From an uncultured Collinsella sp. (GTDB taxonomy: Bacteria; Actinomycetota; Coriobacteriia; Coriobacteriales; Coriobacteriaceae): 40,895 nt of DNA. Positions 1 through 8,324 of this stretch are shown one piece after another. The position numbers and the translations under genes were made by a program. Position 1 is the stretch's first letter. The number at the start of each line of letters is the position of its first letter. Location: contig CAKUGT010000013.1 of the NCBI GenBank assembly GCA_934654795.1, positions 1 through 40,895 of the forward strand, written 5' to 3'. The notes under the pieces are model-generated. The model did no database searches, was not told the origin of the DNA, and saw only the letters and a program-made list of their open reading frames with translations.

Positions 1-4
1 GATT

Positions 5-847
5 CTAACCCAGCAGCTTGTCGAGTGCCACCGCGATGCCATCTTCGTTGTTATTGGCGGTCACCATCTGAGCCACGACCTTGACCTCATCGACGGCGTT
101 ACCCATGGCAACACCCGTGCCCGCCCACTCGATCATGGACTTATCGTTCTGGCCGTCGCCAAACGAAACGACCTCGCTGGCATCGATACCAAGCTTGGGC
201 AGAGCTCCCTGAAGCGCACGTGCCTTATCGATACCGGGCGCCGTAAACTCAAAGTACCAGTCGGCCGTAAACATACCCGAAAGCGTCTCGGTAAAGGGCG
301 TGTACATCTCCTCGTGATGCGCTTGCAGATAGGCCGGGTCGCCGGCGGTGAGCAGCTTATCCACCGGGTAGGCGTCAGCGACCTCATGAAGGCTCTCGAC
401 CTCGCGGATCTTAAGATCGCACGCATCGCGCTCGTATTTGACGATATTCTTCTGCGAGCCATCGGGCAGCGTGATCATGCAGCGATATGAGTCCACGACA
501 TGCAAATCGCGGCCAAGAGAGATCATAGGGATCACGTCAAAGTTACGCAGGTGGTCGAGCAAGCGGTGCAGCTCGTCGACCGGCATGGCCTGGTCAAACA
601 GTACCTCGTCGGTCTGAGCATCGACCACGTGCGCACCGTTAAAGGCGACCAGCAAACCATCATGGTTCTGCAGGTCGAGCTCCTGCGCCAAGGCATGCAG
701 TCCCCATGCGGGACGGCCCGAAGCCAAGATGAGCTTGATGCCCGACTCCTGCGCCGCGAGCAGCTTCTCGCGCGTGCGCGGGCTGATCACCTTCTGGTCG
801 TTGGTGAGCGTACCGTCGATATCCATTGCAATGGCCTTGATTGCCAT
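5..847 (-). CDS. Cof-type HAD-superfamily phosphatase
   Basis: A cytosolic haloacid-dehalogenase-superfamily hydrolase of the Cof/YbiV type (about 280 aa, the usual length). These enzymes dephosphorylate sugar phosphates, FMN or similar small phosphoesters; the substrate here is not predictable. Motif I is AMDIDGTLT at residues 7-15, with nucleophile Asp9 and acid/base Asp11. Motif II is LILASGRP, and motif IV is GDGQNDKSM near the C-terminus with the Mg-binding Asp pair. The C2-type cap lies between motifs II and III. The frame is open 50 codons further upstream, but the start at 847 is chosen because GGGAGG sits just upstream of that ATG and the protein then begins directly before motif I. 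It is transcribed alone, away from the cassette at 1274. A second protein of the same family is encoded at 24701-25498. Confidence 0.9.
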   Translation of the reverse strand: MAIKAIAMDIDGTLTNDQKVISPRTREKLLAAQESGIKLILASGRPAWGLHALAQELDLQNHDGLLVAFNGAHVVDAQTDEVLFDQAMPVDELHRLLDHLRNFDVIPMISLGRDLHVVDSYRCMITLPDGSQKNIVKYERDACDLKIREVESLHEVADAYPVDKLLTAGDPAYLQAHHEEMYTPFTETLSGMFTADWYFEFTAPGIDKARALQGALPKLGIDASEVVSFGDGQNDKSMIEWAGTGVAMGNAVDEVKVVAQMVTANNNEDGIAVALDKLLG

Positions 848-909
848 ATGTGCCTCCCTGCGTTGAGTTTGCCGCGCACCATCATATCCGAGCCGAGCAT
901 CCCCCGAAG

Positions 910-958
910 AACATTTTTGAAAAAGATACTTGCCAAATCGCTGGAGCCTGATTAAGTT
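910..958 (+). promoter_or_regulatory. Orphan stable-RNA-type promoter with upstream AT palindrome
   Basis: An AT palindrome (AACATTTTTGAAAAAG, from 910) is followed by a -35 TTGCCA (930-935), a 17-bp spacer and a -10 TAAGTT (953-958). The same arrangement (palindrome of T-run and A-run, then CTTGC, 17 bp, a TAA-rich -10) precedes each of the three tRNA transcription units in this window, at 34387-34434, 36930-36978 and 40401-40451. No tRNA follows here. The next plus-strand gene starts at 1274. It could drive that cassette, an unrecognised small RNA, or be a relic of a lost tRNA gene. Confidence 0.5.
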
Positions 959-1191
959 AAAGATGACCGCAACGATGGTCACCATTTGATCGAGCATATT
1001 CAGTTTCAGTTTTCAGCGTGTAAGAGAAAGAAGATCGGCATATGAACACCAAGCATCTTTTATCGACAACTAAATAACGGAGCAAGACCGTCCGAGGCGC
1101 TCGCTAACGTCAGCTGTCCCGTCTAAGCACGGAGCACGCCCATCACCCGACAAACGTCCTTCAAGCATATTGGCCCCATAGCACCCAATCC

Positions 1192-1258
1192 AGCACATCA
1201 AGAACCGCAAGCACATCACCAACGACACCCAGCACATCACTCGCAAGCAAGCACATCA
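1192..1258 (+). repeat. Four direct repeats AGCACATCA upstream of the cassette
   Basis: AGCACATCA occurs at 1192, 1210, 1231 and 1250, so the unit recurs every 18-21 bp, and the last three copies extend to AGCACATCAC. The array ends 15 bp before the start codon at 1274. The spacing of about two helical turns suggests a protein-binding iteron array or operator, but no binding protein is identified. The rest of the 848-1273 gap holds the orphan promoter, a short palindrome (ATGGTCACCAT, about 974-984), and nothing else I can recognise. Confidence 0.6.
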
Positions 1259-1273
1259 CAGATTGGAAACGCC

Positions 1274-2173
1274 ATGAACACCCATCCCCAAACCGCCGGC
1301 ACCGTTCTCCAGGCCCGCATCGACCGCGCCCTACACGGCGGCTACGACACCAACTTCGCCGCCGCCACGATTGCGAACTTCGCCCTGCTGCCCATCGACG
1401 AGGCCCTGAGTAACCATGAGTTTTCGGCGAATCGTTGCGCCGAGACCATGGACGATCCGGCCTTCCGTGAGCTGACCGACCCTTATCTCGGACCCCACGG
1501 CAAGACCGACGGCCCGTATACCATGGGCCATCTGGCGCATATGATCACGGCACTCGATACCAAGTTGCGACTCGACATGGACGACGAGACGCGGATGACA
1601 TTGATGGACCATCGATACGATCTGCAGAACGCGATAACGCTTCCCATCCATGACCTTGCCATGGGGCTCGACGCCCTGGAGGCACGGCATCAGCAGGCAA
1701 ACTGCGGGCAGGACGATACGGCAGACCCATCGGGACCACCCAACATCATGGTGCTCGACCGCGAACGTTACAACCGTGCGACTGCCCGATTCCAGGCCGG
1801 CCCGACTACGGTCCGCACCCTTATCGACATGCTCCGCACGCTCAGCCTCAATCGACTCTTCGACGGCTATCGGGCACTGGCGCCCGCGGTCCTTCGTTCC
1901 CAGACAATCCGAGTCATCGATATCCAGCAGCGGCAGTTCGAACGCTACCGCGACGAACGGGAGATGAATCAAAGCATTACCCACTTCTACCGGAAACGCT
2001 ACGACCCCAACGAGTTTCCCGATGATCTCGAGCGCCAGCTGCACCTTGCCTACACCGCGCCCATCGCCACGCTCCTGCGCTTTGGCGCGTTCGACAAAGC
2101 GCTGGCTAATGCCGGCACCCATAAGGCCACTACCGAGCTTGAGCGCAGGCTCGAGCATGCCTTTGAGTCCTAA
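1274..2173 (+). CDS. Hypothetical protein, first gene of ClpP/T4CP cassette
   Basis: I do not recognise this 299-aa protein. It appears soluble, with no signal peptide or membrane segment. It is rich in Asp, Arg, His and Leu, and its heptad-like stretches suggest a mostly helical fold. The region around residues 140-155 is Gly/Pro/Asp rich and may be a linker between an N-terminal domain and a C-terminal domain holding many charged helices. The ATG at 1274 has only a weak ribosome site (TTGGAA). It is followed after 53 bp by the ClpP-like gene, which overlaps the VirD4/TraG-like gene, so the three are probably co-transcribed. A substrate adaptor, toxin or structural partner of the ATPase/protease pair is possible, but nothing in the sequence shows this. 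Confidence 0.7.
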   Translation: MNTHPQTAGTVLQARIDRALHGGYDTNFAAATIANFALLPIDEALSNHEFSANRCAETMDDPAFRELTDPYLGPHGKTDGPYTMGHLAHMITALDTKLRLDMDDETRMTLMDHRYDLQNAITLPIHDLAMGLDALEARHQQANCGQDDTADPSGPPNIMVLDRERYNRATARFQAGPTTVRTLIDMLRTLSLNRLFDGYRALAPAVLRSQTIRVIDIQQRQFERYRDEREMNQSITHFYRKRYDPNEFPDDLERQLHLAYTAPIATLLRFGAFDKALANAGTHKATTELERRLEHAFES

Positions 2174-2226
2174 AGACAGGCACGCATAGCCCCATCAAGA
2201 TCCACCACATTCAGAAAGGAGTCCTC

Positions 2227-2844
2227 ATGGACACCACTCGGACCCCTATCATCAGCCCGCTCACGATGCGCGAATCGGCCCGCGGCGTCACGCTCACCTC
2301 CGTTTACGACGAGATGCTCGCGCGCCGCGAACTCTCCGTCGTGGGCGACATCAACAGCGCAATGGCCCACGACCTGTGTCAGCAGATCCGCCTGCTCGAT
2401 GCCGCCGACCCGGTCGCCCCCATCACGGTCTTTATCGCCAGCCCCGGCGGCAACGTACGCGCCGGCCTTGCCATCTACGACACCATGCGTCTCGCAGCGT
2501 GCCCTATACACACCGTCTGCCTGGAGCTCGCCGCTTCCATGGGAGCCATCATCTTTATGGGCGGTGACGAGCGCCGCATGGCTCCCCATGCCGAGCTCAT
2601 GATTCATGACCCACTCATCCCACAAGGGGCCGGGGGCTCGGCTCTAGCCCTCCAGGAGACAAGCCGGCGCCTCATGCAGACCCGCAAGGCGCTCACGCAA
2701 ATCCTCTCCGAGCGTAGCGGTCTTTCGACCAAGCGCGTCCAGGCGCTCACGGCAAAGGACACGTACCTTTCGGCCGAACGAGCCGTCGAGCTCGGTTTCG
2801 CCCACAGCATTCTCACCTCGACTAAGGAGACCGCACATGTCTAA
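2227..2844 (+). CDS. ClpP-family serine protease (accessory copy)
   Basis: A 205-aa ClpP-like peptidase. The catalytic triad is intact: Ser104 in AASMGA, His127 in MIHDPL and Asp178 in AKDTYLS. The oxyanion-type SPGGNVRAG motif is at residues 72-80. Housekeeping ClpP forms a two-ring barrel that degrades polypeptides unfolded by a Clp ATPase, but this copy is not next to clpX or a second clpP. Instead it overlaps by 8 bp (2837-2844) the gene for a VirD4/TraG-type ATPase. It has a good ribosome site (GAAAGGAG, 2213-2220). The N-terminal 20 residues differ from the axial-loop region of typical ClpP. It is likely an accessory or mobile-element protease; activity is inferred from the triad only. 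ClpP-fold peptidases of other kinds, such as phage head-maturation proteases, are an alternative. Confidence 0.85.
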   Translation: MDTTRTPIISPLTMRESARGVTLTSVYDEMLARRELSVVGDINSAMAHDLCQQIRLLDAADPVAPITVFIASPGGNVRAGLAIYDTMRLAACPIHTVCLELAASMGAIIFMGGDERRMAPHAELMIHDPLIPQGAGGSALALQETSRRLMQTRKALTQILSERSGLSTKRVQALTAKDTYLSAERAVELGFAHSILTSTKETAHV

Positions 2845-4132
2845 CCTCAACGCGGCACTGCACGCCCCCGCCCCTGCCATCCTTGCACAGAACCACATGC
2901 TCTCGTGCAATACGCGCCAAACCGGACTCAACAACAATATGCTCGTCATCGGTCCTTCGGGCGCCGGCAAGACCCGCAACGTCCTCAAGCCCAACCTACT
3001 GCAGATGAACGCGAGCTATATCGTGCTCGACACCAAGGGGACGCTCTGCCGCGAAGTCGGCCCCGTGCTCGCCGCACATGGCTATCGCGTAGGACATCTC
3101 AACTTCGCCGATCTTGACGACACCGCCCCCTTGCCCGAGGGCGTCGAGCAATGCGGCTACAACCCGCTCAACCACATCCGCCGCAGCCGGGACGGCATGC
3201 CCAACCAGCAAGACATCATCTCGGTCGCCAAGGCCATCTGCCCCATCGAGGACCAATCCCAGCCGTTTTGGGACCACGCGGCCGCCAACCTGCTATCTTG
3301 CCTCATCGCGTATGTATGTGAGCAACTGCCCATTGAGGAGCAGACGTTTTCGTCGGTAATCAACCTTTGCGAGCATCTCCAGGACCGCGCCACGGCTCGG
3401 CTCTTCGACGACCTGCAGACCACCGACCCCACAAGCTATGCGCTCTCGCTGTGGCGGCGCTACTCCCCCACCATCACGGCAGAAAAGATGCACGCGAGCA
3501 TCATGGGCATCCTTGCCGAGAAGGTGATGTGTCTGGGCTTTGACAGTGCGCGCCGTCTGTACACCGATGCAAACCAGATTGATTTCGCAGCCATGGGTCG
3601 CGAGCGCCGAGCACTCTTTATCACCGTCAGCGATCTCGACCGCAGTCTCGATCCACTCACCAATTTGTTTGTAACGCAGGCGTTCGCTGGGCTCATTCGC
3701 CACGCCGATGCACAACCCGACGGCCGCCTCGCGATCCCGGTCCGCTTTATGCTCGACGACTTCGCCAACCTGCAGATGCCGCAGATCGACAACGTGCTCT
3801 CCATCATCCGCAGCCGCGAAATCTGGGCGACGCTGCTCTTGCAGTCGACCAACCAGCTCGACGCGCTCTATGGCGAGGCACGTGCCCGCTCCATCATGGG
3901 CAACTGCGACACGCAGCTCGTGCTAGCCTTTCAGGACCCCGAGAGCGCTCGCGTCTTTTCCGAGCGTGCTGACGTGCTGCCCAGTACACTCATGGCAACG
4001 CCCGTCGACCGATCCTGGCTGTTCGTCCGCGGCCGCGCTCCCCAGCAGGTCGAGCGCTTTAGGCTCGAGGACCACCCGCTCTACGCAGAGCTCCCCGAAG
4101 CCCAAGGCGCTCAGGACGAATTCGACCTCTGA
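2837..4132 (+). CDS. VirD4/TraG-type coupling ATPase lacking membrane anchor
   Basis: A 431-aa P-loop ATPase of the type IV coupling protein (VirD4/TraG) family, which normally hexamerises at the inner membrane and feeds DNA or protein into a conjugation channel. Walker A is GPSGAGKT (39-46); Walker B is FMLDDFANL (304-312) with Asp307/Asp308; the family motif LLLQSTNQLDALYG follows at about 333-346, and NCDTQLVLAF near 356-365. Typical members have two N-terminal transmembrane helices and 500-700 residues. This one starts almost directly at the nucleotide-binding domain, so it should be soluble. Its ribosome site (TAAGGAG, 2823-2829) lies inside the ClpP gene and the two reading frames overlap by 8 bp, implying coupled translation. 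No relaxase, VirB4/VirB6 or integrase gene is nearby, so it is either a relic of an integrated element or a repurposed ATPase. Confidence 0.88.
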   Translation: MSNLNAALHAPAPAILAQNHMLSCNTRQTGLNNNMLVIGPSGAGKTRNVLKPNLLQMNASYIVLDTKGTLCREVGPVLAAHGYRVGHLNFADLDDTAPLPEGVEQCGYNPLNHIRRSRDGMPNQQDIISVAKAICPIEDQSQPFWDHAAANLLSCLIAYVCEQLPIEEQTFSSVINLCEHLQDRATARLFDDLQTTDPTSYALSLWRRYSPTITAEKMHASIMGILAEKVMCLGFDSARRLYTDANQIDFAAMGRERRALFITVSDLDRSLDPLTNLFVTQAFAGLIRHADAQPDGRLAIPVRFMLDDFANLQMPQIDNVLSIIRSREIWATLLLQSTNQLDALYGEARARSIMGNCDTQLVLAFQDPESARVFSERADVLPSTLMATPVDRSWLFVRGRAPQQVERFRLEDHPLYAELPEAQGAQDEFDL

Positions 4133-4170
4133 CGACGTCACGCGACCCATCGAATCCGACCGACAACAGA

Positions 4171-4206
4171 AAAGGGGCCCGCATCCCAACGGATACGGGC
4201 CCCTTT
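4171..4206. terminator. Bidirectional terminator between T4CP gene and pgi
   Basis: A strong hairpin with arms AAAGGGGCCCG and CGGGCCCCTTT around a short loop, lying 38 bp after the T4CP stop and 28 bp after the pgi stop. The A and T flanks let it act in both directions between these convergent genes. Confidence 0.85.
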
Positions 4207-4234
4207 CGGCCATGACCTATCTCAGCAACAAAGA

Positions 4235-5929
4235 CTACTTGCGGTGAGCGCGGTAGAACTCGATGAGCGCCTGAGTCGAAGCGTCCTGCTCGGCCTTGGC
4301 AGCGTCGTCGTGGAAGGCAGGGGTGATCTGCTTGGCAAGCTGCTTGCCCAGCTCGACGCCCCACTGGTCGTAGGAGTCGATGCCCCAGACCGTGCCCTCG
4401 ACAAACACGATGTGCTCGTACAGGGCGATGAGCTCGCCGAGTGCAAACGGGCTCAGCGTGTCACCGAAGATAGAGGTCGTCGGACGGTTGCCCTCAAAGC
4501 AGCGGGCCGGGACGATCTGCTCGGGCGTGCCCTCGGCGCGCACCTCGTCGGCCGTCTTGCCAAAGGCGAGCGCCTTGGTCTGGGCCAGGAAGTTGCCCAG
4601 GAACAGCTCGTGGACGTCCTGGCCGTTGTCGGTCGCGGGGTTGGCGGTGTTGGCGAAAGCGATGAAGTCGGCCGGAACCACCACGGTGCCCTGGTGCAGC
4701 AGCTGATAGAAGGCGTGCTGGCCATTGGTGCCGGGCTCGCCCCAGAAGATCTCACCGGTATCGGAGGTCACAGCGCTGCCGTCCCAGCGGACGTGCTTGC
4801 CGTTGGACTCCATGATGAGCTGCTGCAGGTAGGCCGGGAAGCGGTGCAGGTACTGGCTGTACGGAAGCACGGCGTGGCTCTTGGAGCCGAAGAAGTTGAC
4901 GTACCAGACGTTGAGCAGGCCCATCAGCGCAACGGCGTTGTTCTCGAGCGGCGTGTTGCAGAAGTACTCGTCGATGGCGTGGAAGCCCTCGAGGAACTGC
5001 TGGAAGCGCTCGGGGCCGAGCACGACAATCAGCGACAGGCCCACAGCGGAGTCAACGGAGTAGCGGCCGCCGACCCAGTTCCAGAAACCGAAGGCGTTGG
5101 CCGGATCGATACCGAAGGCCTCGACCTTGTCGAGCGCGGTGGAGACGGCGACGAAGTGCTTGGCCACGGCCTCGGCGTTCTGCTCATCGGAGCCATCGAT
5201 GGCACCCTGGGCCTTGAGCTGCTCGAGCATCCAGGTCTTGACCTCGCGGGCGTTGGTGAGGGTCTCGAGCGTGGTGAAGGTCTTGGAGACGATGATCACG
5301 AGCGTGGTCTCGGGGTCCAGACCCTTGAGCTTCTCGGCCTGATCGTTGGGGTCGATGTTGGAGATGTAGCGGCAGTCGATACCGGCGTCGGCATAGGGAC
5401 GCAGGGCCTCGTAGGCCATGACCGGGCCCAGGTCAGAGCCGCCGATGCCGATGGACACCAGGTGCTCGATCTTCTTGCCGGTAATGCCCTTCCACTCACC
5501 GGAGCGCACACGCTCGGCGAAGGCATACATGCGGTCGAGGACCTCGTGCACGTCGGCGACGACATCCTGGCCGTCAACGATAAGCTGGCCCTTCTCGCTT
5601 GCCGGACGGCGGAGCGCGGTGTGCAGGACGGCACGGTCCTCGGTGGTGTTGATGTGCTCGCCGGAGAACATGGCGTCGCGGCGCTCCTCGAGCTTCACCT
5701 CGCGGGCAAGATCGCACAGCAGCTTGACGGTCTCATCGGTCACCAGGTTCTTGGACAGGTCGAAGTGCAGGTCACCGGCGTCAAAGCTCAGCTTGTTCAC
5801 GCGGTCGGCGTCAGCAGCGAACCAGGCCTTAAGATCGATGCCCTCGGCCTCGAGCTTCTCCTGATGGGCCTCGAGCGCCTTCCAAGCGGCGGTCGACGTA
5901 GCGTCGATAGGTGCGGCAACAGTTGCCAT
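4235..5929 (-). CDS. pgi: Glucose-6-phosphate isomerase
   Basis: Interconverts glucose-6-phosphate and fructose-6-phosphate in glycolysis/gluconeogenesis, in the cytosol. The 564-aa protein has the full-length two-SIS-domain architecture. [11 protein letters not shown] (159-169) binds the substrate phosphate, [14 protein letters not shown] (about 284-297) is the family signature, MESNGK (373-378) carries the catalytic Glu374, [10 protein letters not shown] contains His405, and the late [10 protein letters not shown] supplies the catalytic Lys. The start at 5929 is preferred over the in-frame codon at 5956 because AGGAGG lies 6 bp before it. The gene is monocistronic: it ends at a bidirectional terminator, and its 5' leader holds a small hairpin at 5948-5971. 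Confidence 0.97.
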   Translation of the reverse strand: MATVAAPIDATSTAAWKALEAHQEKLEAEGIDLKAWFAADADRVNKLSFDAGDLHFDLSKNLVTDETVKLLCDLAREVKLEERRDAMFSGEHINTTEDRAVLHTALRRPASEKGQLIVDGQDVVADVHEVLDRMYAFAERVRSGEWKGITGKKIEHLVSIGIGGSDLGPVMAYEALRPYADAGIDCRYISNIDPNDQAEKLKGLDPETTLVIIVSKTFTTLETLTNAREVKTWMLEQLKAQGAIDGSDEQNAEAVAKHFVAVSTALDKVEAFGIDPANAFGFWNWVGGRYSVDSAVGLSLIVVLGPERFQQFLEGFHAIDEYFCNTPLENNAVALMGLLNVWYVNFFGSKSHAVLPYSQYLHRFPAYLQQLIMESNGKHVRWDGSAVTSDTGEIFWGEPGTNGQHAFYQLLHQGTVVVPADFIAFANTANPATDNGQDVHELFLGNFLAQTKALAFGKTADEVRAEGTPEQIVPARCFEGNRPTTSIFGDTLSPFALGELIALYEHIVFVEGTVWGIDSYDQWGVELGKQLAKQITPAFHDDAAKAEQDASTQALIEFYRAHRK

Positions 5930-5947
5930 AAAGTCCTCCTCAGCATA

Positions 5948-5971
5948 CGGGCGCACTCCTCCATGCGCCCG
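5948..5971 (-). promoter_or_regulatory. Leader hairpin upstream of pgi with SD-like loop
   Basis: A perfect 8-bp stem (CGGGCGCA / TGCGCCCG) whose loop on the transcribed strand reads TGGAGGAG, itself Shine-Dalgarno-like. It sits about 12 bp before the true AGGAGG of pgi. It might stabilise the mRNA or tune initiation; no regulator is implied by the sequence. Confidence 0.4.
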
Positions 5972-6052
5972 GATAATCAGATGCCCCTATTCTAACGCAT
6001 GTCAAGACTGCAATCAGCGAGCGTTGCCAATCCGCCCCCTAACGGCGACTGA

Positions 6053-6069
6053 CCAAAAAGGGGCAGGTT
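6053..6069 (+). repeat. 17-bp repeat CCAAAAAGGGGCAGGTT, copy 1
   Basis: Matches the copy at 6728-6744 in 16 of 17 positions and in the same orientation. It abuts the stop codon of the truncated alcohol dehydrogenase gene (6070). The two copies bracket that gene. Confidence 0.6.
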
Positions 6070-6597
6070 CTATGCCGCGGCGCATACGCTGCCGAGCAGC
6101 TCGCGCAAGGGAGAGCCGATGCCTTCCAACAGCTCGGGCGCGATGATGGCAAAAACGGGAACCTCACCGGCACCCACAACGGCGGGCACTTTTCCCTCGG
6201 AGACGATGCATCCATAAGGCACAAAGCCGTCTTCGCCGGCATCGAGCGCCGCCATGCGACGCGCGAGTTCGCGCGCAAAGCCCGCCGTATCGGCATCGCC
6301 GATCGCCAGGACAAAGTCCACGCCCTCATCGGTCGCCAGGGCTACGGCCTCATCGACCAAATCGTCTCCCCCGTCGCCCCCGACCAAGCCGCAACGAAAG
6401 AGCACGCGTTCGAGCAGGGCGCGATCGAGCGAGCCCAGCGCCGCCGAAACGAGCTCATCACGCGTGTGCTTGTCGCCTCCCAGCACGACCAGCGCCTTGG
6501 TGCCGCCGTAGTGGGCGACCAATCGTCCACACCAGCGAGCCACGTCCCCATCCGCAACCAAGCGCGTCGGCATCCCAAATCCATAGTTGACCATCAT
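6070..6597 (-). CDS. N-terminal fragment of iron-containing alcohol dehydrogenase
   Basis: This 175-aa product resembles only the N-terminal dinucleotide-binding half of group III (YqhD/butanol-dehydrogenase-like) iron alcohol dehydrogenases. VNYGFGMPTRLVADGDV (2-18) matches the family's opening strand, EGVDFVLAIGDADTAGFA matches the segment that normally reads LAVGGGSxxD, and VPVFAIIAPELL matches the strand that opens the second domain. The normally conserved GGGS is GDAD, so NAD(P) binding is doubtful, and the whole metal-binding C-terminal domain (roughly 200 residues with the His ligands) is missing. The open frame extends to 6657; GGAAGGG before the paired ATGs at 6597/6594 decides the start. 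It may be a decayed gene or a repurposed small protein. It is bracketed by two copies of a 17-bp repeat. Confidence 0.55.
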   Translation of the reverse strand: MMVNYGFGMPTRLVADGDVARWCGRLVAHYGGTKALVVLGGDKHTRDELVSAALGSLDRALLERVLFRCGLVGGDGGDDLVDEAVALATDEGVDFVLAIGDADTAGFARELARRMAALDAGEDGFVPYGCIVSEGKVPAVVGAGEVPVFAIIAPELLEGIGSPLRELLGSVCAAA

Positions 6598-6727
6598 CCC
6601 CACAACCCTTCCGTGCCTGTAGGTAGCACTAATCGTTAGGCTCATACTACGAAGCAAGCTTTTCCGAGCTGTTTCGCACTCTTTAGGGCTGCGTTAAAAA
6701 CCCGATGCAGCCGCACGACCATACCTG

Positions 6728-6744
6728 CCAAAAAGGGACAGGTT
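6728..6744 (+). repeat. 17-bp repeat CCAAAAAGGGACAGGTT, copy 2
   Basis: Second copy of the direct repeat at 6053-6069, one mismatch. It lies in the 221-bp gap between the truncated dehydrogenase and the Y-family polymerase. Similar GGGACAGGTT-type sequences are associated with REP-like elements in other bacteria, but no transposase is present here. Confidence 0.6.
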
Positions 6745-6773
6745 TTGACGGTGTCCGGTCGAGCAGGTATTAT

Positions 6774-6804
6774 CGAACAGGTATTCGATAAGAACATGTG
6801 TTTG
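6774..6804 (+). promoter_or_regulatory. Two tandem LexA (SOS) boxes
   Basis: CGAACAGGTATTCG (6774-6787) and AGAACATGTGTTTG (6791-6804) each fit the Gram-positive SOS consensus CGAACRNRYGTTCG with one or two deviations. Their centres are 17 bp apart. They lie immediately before the ribosome site (GGGAGG, 6808-6813) of the Y-family polymerase, as expected for LexA-repressed genes. A degenerate upstream echo (CGAGCAGGTATTAT) starts at 6760. Confidence 0.7.
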
Positions 6805-6818
6805 ATGGGAGGGCTCGG

Positions 6819-8324
6819 ATGGCGCACGAGCAGCACACCTACATCTGCATCGACCTCAAGACGTTTTATGCCAGCGTCGAGTGCGTCGATCGTGGGCTCG
6901 ATCCGCTCACCACCAACCTGGTCGTTGCCGACGAATCGCGCGGACGCACGACCATCTGTCTCGCCATCACGCAGGCTATGAAGGGCCTAGGGATTCATAA
7001 CCGTTGTCGCCTGTTCGAAATACCCGATGGCATCGACTACATTAAGGCCGTACCGCGCATGCAGCACTACATGGAGGTATCGGCGCAGATCTACGGCATC
7101 TATCTGGAATACGTCAGTCCGCAGGACGTGCATGTCTATTCCATCGATGAGTGCTTTATCGACGTCACCCCCTATCTAGACCTCTATCACACCGATGCCG
7201 AGGGCTTCGCCTGCATGCTGCGCGACGAGGTCTTGGGGCGCACCGGCATCACGGCGACGGTCGGCATCGGCCCCAATCTATTCCAGGCAAAAGTGGCGCT
7301 CGATATCACCGCCAAACACGTGCCCAGCCGCATCGGCAAGCTCGATGACGAAACCTTTCGCAAGGAGATCTGGCCCCACCGCCCCATTACCGATATCTGG
7401 GGCATCGGCCCCGGCGTGGCAGCGCGGCTCGAAAAGTACGGTGTCTATGATCTGATGGGCGTCGCCGCGCTCGATGAAACCCTGCTCTACGACGAGCTCG
7501 GCGTCAATGCCGAGTACCTTATCGACCACGCCTTTGGACGCGAACCAACGACCATCGCCGATATTCAGGCTTACCGCCCGCAGGCAACCTCGACCACCAC
7601 GGGACAGGTGCTCTCGAAGGGCTATGCCTACGAGCAGGCTTACACCGTCTTGCGCGAGATGGTCGATGCCGCCGTGCTGGACTTGATCGACAAGCACGTG
7701 GTGTGCGACAGCATCTCGCTCTTTGTGGGCTATGCAAGCGAACGCGCCGACATACGTCGACTCGACGCCAGCGGCACGGCGCAATACGTTGACGGGTGTG
7801 GACATCTGCGCTCGAGCACCTCGGGCATCGAGCCCGCAGCGACCGACGGCCCCGAACTCGCGCCCCGTGCCCCCAAACCCGTTCAGCAGGATGACGAACG
7901 ACGTCGTTTGGTGCGAGAAGCACAAGCGATCGACGGCGTCTTTGTGGGCGAGCACGGCGGCAAGCCGCGTGGTGGCTACGCTGCGCTCTTCGCGCACTCC
8001 AACGCCTCGCGCAAGCTGCCCGAGCGCACCAATTCGTTCAAGAAGATCATGGGCTATTTTGACGACCTATGGGCACAGACTGTCGATCCCAAGCGACCGG
8101 TCAAACGCATCAACCTTGGTTTTGGCAACCTGATGCCCGAAGAGTTCGCCACCATCGACCTGTTTAGCGACGTGGAAGCCGATGAGCGTGAACGCGACCT
8201 AGCCCGCGCCGTGCTGGCCGTAAAAGGCAAATACGGCAAGAACGCCCTGGTGAAAGGGTTGAGCTTTACCGCCGGCGCCACCGCGCGTGAGCGCAACGAC
8301 CAGGTAGGAGGACATCGTGCCTAA
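6819..8324 (+). CDS. Y-family translesion DNA polymerase (UmuC/DinB type)
   Basis: A 501-aa error-prone polymerase that copies damaged DNA. The palm carries catalytic Asp12 in the ICIDLKTFYASVE segment (9-21) and Asp110-Glu111 in VYSIDECFID. A helix-hairpin-helix-like thumb follows (ITDIWGIGPGVAARL), then the little-finger region; the length exceeds E. coli UmuC (422 aa) and fits the YqjW/UvrX-like Gram-positive group. The stretch around residues 330-380 looks like a flexible insertion rich in charged residues and Pro. The ATG at 6819 is chosen over the GTG at 6798 because GGGAGG precedes it by 5 bp. The 3' end overlaps the YolD-like gene by 8 bp, so the two form an operon. Tandem LexA boxes upstream imply DNA-damage induction. 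Confidence 0.93.
   Translation: MAHEQHTYICIDLKTFYASVECVDRGLDPLTTNLVVADESRGRTTICLAITQAMKGLGIHNRCRLFEIPDGIDYIKAVPRMQHYMEVSAQIYGIYLEYVSPQDVHVYSIDECFIDVTPYLDLYHTDAEGFACMLRDEVLGRTGITATVGIGPNLFQAKVALDITAKHVPSRIGKLDDETFRKEIWPHRPITDIWGIGPGVAARLEKYGVYDLMGVAALDETLLYDELGVNAEYLIDHAFGREPTTIADIQAYRPQATSTTTGQVLSKGYAYEQAYTVLREMVDAAVLDLIDKHVVCDSISLFVGYASERADIRRLDASGTAQYVDGCGHLRSSTSGIEPAATDGPELAPRAPKPVQQDDERRRLVREAQAIDGVFVGEHGGKPRGGYAALFAHSNASRKLPERTNSFKKIMGYFDDLWAQTVDPKRPVKRINLGFGNLMPEEFATIDLFSDVEADERERDLARAVLAVKGKYGKNALVKGLSFTAGATARERNDQVGGHRA

Noticed and set aside
4244..5995. 583-codon plus-strand frame opposite pgi
   Set aside because: Fully antisense to pgi, which has all catalytic motifs; long antisense frames are expected in high-GC genes.
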